From Deltaproteobacteria bacterium (GTDB lineage: Bacteria; Desulfobacterota; Syntrophorhabdia; Syntrophorhabdales; Syntrophorhabdaceae), in NCBI GenBank assembly GCA_003506795.1, contig DNYO01000033.1:1-9316 (forward strand): 9,316 bases of DNA, in the 5' to 3' direction. The notes below the pieces were generated by a model, which was not told where the DNA came from, ran no database searches, and saw nothing but the letters and a program-made list of their open reading frames with translations. Both the position numbers and the translations under genes were made by a program. Every line of letters starts with the position of its first letter. The first letter of the stretch is position 1. Below are positions 6,266-9,316 of this stretch, in pieces.

Positions 6266-6307
6266 ATTATACGGCAAAATTATCGCGGATATTTGTCCAA
6301 AAGTCAA
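6266..6307 (-). promoter_or_regulatory. Predicted sigma70 promoter of the hydroxylase operon
   Basis: On the minus strand, TTGACT (6307-6302) and GATAAT (6284-6279) are separated by exactly 17 bp, giving five of six matches at each box. A perfect TATAAT also occurs just downstream at 6271-6266, but without a good -35 box at the right distance. Transcription would start at about 6272 or 6259 and leave a leader of some 35-50 nt before the ATG at 6222. Confidence 0.6.
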
Positions 6308-6330
6308 GTTTATTTTTTACCATAATAAAC
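6308..6330. promoter_or_regulatory. Inverted repeat, candidate operator in the divergent promoter region
   Basis: GTTTATT (6308-6314) and AATAAAC (6324-6330) form a perfect 7-bp inverted repeat around a 9-base spacer. It abuts the upstream edge of the -35 box of the minus-strand promoter, a position typical for activator or repressor binding. The centre-to-centre distance of the arms, 16 bp, is less than two helical turns. The region is AT-rich, so a chance origin is possible. No regulator gene is in the window. Confidence 0.35.
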
Positions 6331-6430
6331 ATAAGTCTATATCGCATAATATTGCTAGGCTTTCCGAGATAGCTGTTGTTCACTGGACTGAACTTTCTCT
6401 TCCGTGCACGGGGTATTCTATGCAATTGTG

Positions 6431-6459
6431 TTGACAAACCGAACCCCGTTTACTATAAA
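6431..6459 (+). promoter_or_regulatory. Predicted sigma70 promoter of dctP
   Basis: A perfect -35 box TTGACA (6431-6436), a 17-bp spacer and a -10 box TATAAA (6454-6459, five of six consensus bases). Transcription would start at about 6466, giving a short leader of about 23 nt that contains the ribosome-binding site AGGAGG (6478-6483), five bases before the ATG. Confidence 0.8.
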
Positions 6460-6488
6460 AGAGGAAAATAATATTTCAGGAGGGGTTT

Positions 6489-7511
6489 ATGAAACGGTTT
6501 TTCGGGGTAAAGTGTTTGCTTCTCGTTTTCTTTGCTGCAACCTGTCTCGCCTTTTTTCCCGTAATGGCATCCGCGCAGAAGGTCATCACGCTGAATTATT
6601 CCAACTTCTTCCCGGCGCCGCACAAGAACAGCGTTGTCGCACAGCAGTGGTGCAAGGAAGTCGAGAAGCGTTCCGGCGGTAAGGTCAAGATAACCTACTT
6701 CCCGGGTGGTACCCTCACCCCCGCGGCACAGACCTATGACAACGTCGTAAAGGGCATCGCGGACATCGGCGAGAGCTGCTTCGCCTATACGCGCGGCAAA
6801 TTCCCCATGATGGAAACCCTTGATCTCCCTCTGGGTTACAAGAGCGGTGTTGCGGCGACGAATCTCACCATGGCTTTCTATGCGAAGTTCCAGCCGAAGG
6901 AACTGGCCGATGTCAAGGTGCTCTGGCTTCACGCACACGGCCCCGGCATCCTCCATTCCAAGAAACCCGTCAACAAGCTCGAAGACATCAAAGGCATGAA
7001 GATCCGTGCGACCGGTCTTGCAGCGAAGGTCGTTCAGGCTCTCGGCGCGGCACCTGTCGGAACGACGATGCCTGAAACCTATGATGCGCTCCGCACCGGC
7101 GTGGCCGACGGCGCAATGGCTCCCGTCGAATCTCTCCAGGGTTGGAAATGGGGCGAAGTTGTTAAGTCCACCACCCAGAACTTCGGTTCCGCCTACACGA
7201 CGGCGATGTTTGTCGTTATGAACAAGGCCAAATGGGCCGCCCTGCCTCCCGACGTCCAGAAGGTCTTCGAAGATGTCAGCAAGGAATGGGTAGCAAAACA
7301 GGGTAAGGTCTGGGACGAGATCGACAAAGAAGGTTATGCATACTCCAAAGCCAGGGGCAACAAGGTAATCGCCCTGAGCAAGGAAGAGGATGCAAAATGG
7401 GCTAAAGCTGTTCGTCCGCTTCTCGACGACCAGATCAAGACTCTCAAGGGCAAAGGACTCCCCGGTGACGAGGCAGTCAAGTTTGCCGTCGATTTCCTCA
7501 AGAAAAACTAG
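6489..7511 (+). CDS. dctP: TRAP transporter periplasmic solute-binding protein, DctP type
   Basis: The periplasmic receptor of a TRAP transporter, 340 residues, usual family length. It captures the substrate, normally a carboxylate, and delivers it to the DctQM permease. A signal peptide is clear: the start MKRFFGVK, a hydrophobic core, and a likely signal peptidase I site after ASA at residue 29. The mature protein has the family pattern, with VITLNYSNFFPAPH near the N-terminus, KGMKIRATG at about 168-176 and PETYDALRTGVADGA at about 195-209. Arg173 in KIRATG is the conserved residue expected to salt-bridge the substrate carboxylate. There is no lipobox. The gene is a single transcription unit, with its own strong promoter and a terminator 21 bp after the stop. 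It is divergent from the hydroxylase operon. No permease follows it, so it must work with permease subunits elsewhere, possibly those ending at 717. Confidence 0.95.
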   Translation: MKRFFGVKCLLLVFFAATCLAFFPVMASAQKVITLNYSNFFPAPHKNSVVAQQWCKEVEKRSGGKVKITYFPGGTLTPAAQTYDNVVKGIADIGESCFAYTRGKFPMMETLDLPLGYKSGVAATNLTMAFYAKFQPKELADVKVLWLHAHGPGILHSKKPVNKLEDIKGMKIRATGLAAKVVQALGAAPVGTTMPETYDALRTGVADGAMAPVESLQGWKWGEVVKSTTQNFGSAYTTAMFVVMNKAKWAALPPDVQKVFEDVSKEWVAKQGKVWDEIDKEGYAYSKARGNKVIALSKEEDAKWAKAVRPLLDDQIKTLKGKGLPGDEAVKFAVDFLKKN

Positions 7512-7532
7512 ATGCTCGTACCATAGAGAAAT

Positions 7533-7564
7533 AAAAAGGGGCTCTCAACGGAGCCCTTTTTTTT
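7533..7564 (+). terminator. Rho-independent terminator after dctP
   Basis: Stem GGGCTC (7539-7544) with GAGCCC (7551-7556), extended by one G-T pair and five A-T pairs, six-base loop, followed by a run of eight T (7557-7564). It begins 21 bp after the dctP stop codon. Confidence 0.92.
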
Positions 7565-7583
7565 GGCTTTTACAAGGCAGGAA

Positions 7584-7634
7584 ACGAGAAAGAAATAGGT
7601 CCAATATGACCAATTGGACCTATTTCTTTCTCGT
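7584..7634. terminator. Perfect 22-bp inverted repeat, probable bidirectional terminator after hisH
   Basis: The left arm 7584-7605 and right arm 7613-7634 are exact reverse complements for 22 bp (the arm begins ACGAGAAAGAAATAGGTCCA) around a seven-base loop, ATGACCA. It begins four bases after the hisH stop codon on the minus strand. The 3' arm is U-rich on that strand (TATTTCTTTCTCGTTT) but there is no clean T run. A terminator for the his operon is the simplest reading. The unusually long perfect stem, placed next to a separate terminator for dctP, leaves other roles open. Confidence 0.6.
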
Positions 7635-7638
7635 GAGT

Positions 7639-8250
7639 TTATTCAGCCCGCGTGAGTTCCAGGAAATTCTTGAGCAGCTTCAGTCCTACCCTCTGACTTT
7701 TTTCGGGGTGGAACTGGCATGCAAAGAGGGTGCCCGATTCGACCGAAGAGGCAAAGGGGCGGTCGTAGTCCGTGGTCGTGGCAATGACATCCCCGTTGAC
7801 GGGCGCGCAGTAATAGGAGTGAACGAAATAAAAGAAATCGCCCGACTGTATCCCCGTGAAGATTGGGCTCTCCTTCAGGATGGTGATGCTGTTCCAGCCC
7901 ATGTGGGGAACCTTCACGGACCCGGTAAAGCGGGGTACCGCGCCCTTGATGATGCCGAGACCCCCGACTCCCGGCGTCTCTTCGCTCGATTCGAAAAGGA
8001 TCTGCATTCCAAGACATATACCAAGGTAGCGTTTGCCCCTGGCGATGTGGTCGCGTATGACGGCGGCGAGGCCCCTCGTCTCGAGGTTCTCCATGCACTT
8101 GCCAAAGGCACCCACGCCGGGCAGAACTATCGCGCGGGCTTCTTCGACACGACGGGGGTCGCCGGAGACGGTAATGTCCGCGCCAAGTTTTGAAAAGGCA
8201 TTGAGGACGCTTTTCAGGTTGCCCATTCCGTAATCGACGACGACGATCAT
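7639..8250 (-). CDS. hisH: Imidazole glycerol phosphate synthase, glutamine amidotransferase subunit HisH
   Basis: The class I glutamine amidotransferase that hydrolyses glutamine and channels ammonia to HisF in the fifth step of histidine synthesis, producing imidazole glycerol phosphate and AICAR. It has 203 residues, standard length. The nucleophile elbow GICLGMQ contains Cys79, the catalytic His181 and Glu183 lie in FHPEK, and the oxyanion strand PGVGAFG is at 44-50. The interface motif PHMGWN is at 115-120, numbered from the chosen start. The ATG at 8250 is chosen because the protein then begins with the typical MIVVVDYGMGN. An in-frame GTG at 8262 would overlap hisB by 11 bp. The gap to hisB is 1 bp, suggesting translational coupling. 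The partner hisF is not in the window. Confidence 0.96.
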   Translation of the reverse strand: MIVVVDYGMGNLKSVLNAFSKLGADITVSGDPRRVEEARAIVLPGVGAFGKCMENLETRGLAAVIRDHIARGKRYLGICLGMQILFESSEETPGVGGLGIIKGAVPRFTGSVKVPHMGWNSITILKESPIFTGIQSGDFFYFVHSYYCAPVNGDVIATTTDYDRPFASSVESGTLFACQFHPEKSQRVGLKLLKNFLELTRAE

Positions 8251-8251
8251 T

Positions 8252-8836
8252 TTAGAGCACACCCTTCGTGCTGAGCACGCCCTTTATGCGGTCGTCCTTT
8301 TCCACGGCGGCCTTGAGCGCCCTCCCGAAAGACTTGAAGACGGCCTCCACCCTGTGATGGAGGTTGCTTCCGTAAAGGATGTTGACGTGAAGGGTAAGCT
8401 TCGCCTCGTTGGAAAAGGCCTGAAGAAATTCCTTCACGACGTCGACGTCGAATCCGCCCGTCCTGCCCTGAAGTTTTCCTTTAAAGACAAAGGCGGAGCG
8501 TCCCGAAACGTCGACGGCTGTCATGCAGATCGCCTCATCCATGGGAACGAGGGCGCTGCCGTAACGTTTTATGCCTTCCGTCGTGCCCAGGGCATCGCGC
8601 AAGGCCTTGCCCATCGCTATGCCCACGTCCTCGACGGTGTGGTGGTTGTCTACGTCGATATCCCCCTTCGCGCTGACATCGAGATCGAAAAGGCCGTGCT
8701 TTGCAAAGAGGTCGAGCATGTGGTCGAAAAAGGGTATTCCCGTGGCAATCCGGTACTCTCCGGTGCCGTCAAGATCCCAGGATATCGAGATGGATGTTTC
8801 TTTCGTGTTCCTTTCGACATGTGCCGATCGCGCCAT
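8252..8836 (-). CDS. hisB: Imidazoleglycerol-phosphate dehydratase HisB
   Basis: A Mn-dependent dehydratase that converts imidazole glycerol phosphate to imidazole acetol phosphate in histidine synthesis. It has 194 residues, the length of the monofunctional enzyme, with no phosphatase domain. The duplicated metal-binding motifs are present: DNHHTVED at 63-70 and NLHHRVEA at 158-165, with FFDHM at 36-40. The chosen start at 8836 gives the typical opening MARSAHVERNTKET and has GGGGGAG close upstream, spaced tightly. An alternative ATG at 8848 directly follows the hisG stop codon and would add MGET. Either start leaves hisB tightly coupled to hisG. The enzyme should be active. Confidence 0.95.
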   Translation of the reverse strand: MARSAHVERNTKETSISISWDLDGTGEYRIATGIPFFDHMLDLFAKHGLFDLDVSAKGDIDVDNHHTVEDVGIAMGKALRDALGTTEGIKRYGSALVPMDEAICMTAVDVSGRSAFVFKGKLQGRTGGFDVDVVKEFLQAFSNEAKLTLHVNILYGSNLHHRVEAVFKSFGRALKAAVEKDDRIKGVLSTKGVL

Positions 8837-8848
8837 GGTCTCCCCCAT

Positions 8849-9316
8849 TTACATGATGACCTTGTTCAGGGGATATTCCACGATCCCCTGCGCCCCGGCC
8901 CTTTTCAGATCGGGGATGATGTCCCGGACGACCTTTTTGTCGATGATGACCTCGATGGCCACCCATTTATCGTCGGAAAGGTTGGATACTGTCGGCGTGT
9001 GGAGTGAAGGCAGGATCTCCGTCACCCTGGCGAGCTTGTTCCTGGGGATGTTCATTTTGAGCCCCACCTTCTCTTCGGCCCGAAGGGCGCCCTTTAGGAG
9101 GATCATAAGGTTCTCCATCTTCCTTTTCTTCCAGGGGTCCTTCCAGGCGTTCCTGTTCGCGATGAGCACCGTCTCCGATTCGAGGATCGTTTCCACTATC
9201 CGGAGATTGTTGGCCACAAGAGACGCCCCCGTCTCCGTTACCTCGACGATGGCGTCTGCCAGAAGCGGGGCCTTCACTTCCGTGGCACCCCAGGAAAACT
9301 CCACGGCGGCATCTAT
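8849..9316 (-). CDS. hisG: ATP phosphoribosyltransferase HisG, long form, C-terminal part (5' end outside window)
   Basis: The enzyme of the first, committed step of histidine synthesis, joining ATP and PRPP. Only the last 155 residues are visible, and the frame runs off the window end. Visible hallmarks are ADAIVEVTETGASLVANNLR, the end of the catalytic domain, and then the ACT-like regulatory domain ending in GIVEYPLNKVIM. The regulatory domain (about the last 75 residues) identifies the long, HisZ-independent form, whose C-terminal domain binds histidine for feedback inhibition. The TAA stop at 8849-8851 abuts the first possible ATG of hisB with no gap. The identity is clear although the N-terminus is missing; the GTG at 9304 is internal. 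Confidence 0.95.
   Translation of the reverse strand: MDAAVEFSWGATEVKAPLLADAIVEVTETGASLVANNLRIVETILESETVLIANRNAWKDPWKKRKMENLMILLKGALRAEEKVGLKMNIPRNKLARVTEILPSLHTPTVSNLSDDKWVAIEVIIDKKVVRDIIPDLKRAGAQGIVEYPLNKVIM

Noticed and set aside
6223..6267. Longer start for the Cys-rich protein at 6267
   Set aside because: It falls at the predicted promoter -10 region. The ATG at 6222 has GAGGTG at proper spacing and starts the conserved-looking part.
7390..8193. A 267-residue plus-strand open frame through the dctP end and hisH
   Set aside because: It overlaps dctP out of frame, crosses the dctP terminator and is antisense to hisH.
1..9316. CRISPR array, tRNA, rRNA, phage genes or toxin-antitoxin pair
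   Set aside because: No regularly spaced direct repeats, no tRNA-like cloverleaf ending in CCA, and no recognisable phage or toxin-antitoxin proteins were seen by eye. A covariance-model search would be needed to exclude small RNAs.

Overview
The window looks like the chromosome of an anaerobic or facultative bacterium of the Desulfobacterota (deltaproteobacterial) type. This is inferred from gene content: a TRAP transporter, a three-subunit molybdenum hydroxylase operon, a long-form HisG and a VIPAQAG-type dispersed repeat. There is no rRNA or other taxonomic marker, so the assignment is tentative. There are ten protein-coding genes, two of them cut by the window edges, plus one transposase relic. 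The only clear sign of mobile DNA is a decayed patch at about 965-1430.

Layout. (1) 1-717, plus strand: the C-terminal half of a TRAP large permease (DctM), closed by a strong intrinsic terminator at 740-771. (2) 772-1447: a gene-poor stretch with a VIPAQAG-type palindromic repeat (966-990) and a frameshifted remnant of an IS110-like transposase (1195-1430). (3) 1448-6307, minus strand: a six-gene unit. Read in its own direction it has a promoter (6279-6307), a 91-residue Cys-rich unknown protein, the FAD, [2Fe-2S] and Mo-cofactor subunits of a xanthine dehydrogenase/CoxMSL-family hydroxylase, a 71-residue zinc-finger-like protein, a CoxG-like SRPBCC protein, and a terminator (1448-1481). (4) 6223-6488: a divergent promoter region. 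(5) 6489-7511, plus strand: a TRAP periplasmic solute-binding protein (DctP) with a near-consensus sigma70 promoter and its own terminator. (6) 7584-7634: a perfect 22-bp inverted repeat. (7) 7639-9316, minus strand: hisH, hisB and the end of hisG, packed with 0-1 nt gaps.

How the parts may work together. TRAP components lie on both sides of the hydroxylase operon, and the DctP gene is divergent from it. This suggests, without proving, that an organic acid is imported and then hydroxylated, or reductively dehydroxylated, at the Mo site. Electrons would pass through two [2Fe-2S] clusters and FAD, and the CoxG-like protein may help at the membrane or quinone end. The substrate cannot be read from sequence. 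The Mo subunit lacks the CO-dehydrogenase cysteine loop, and the FAD subunit lacks the extra [4Fe-4S] insertion of classical 4-hydroxybenzoyl-CoA reductase. The two small Cys/His proteins in the operon are the least explained part of the window. The histidine genes appear to be an unrelated housekeeping operon.
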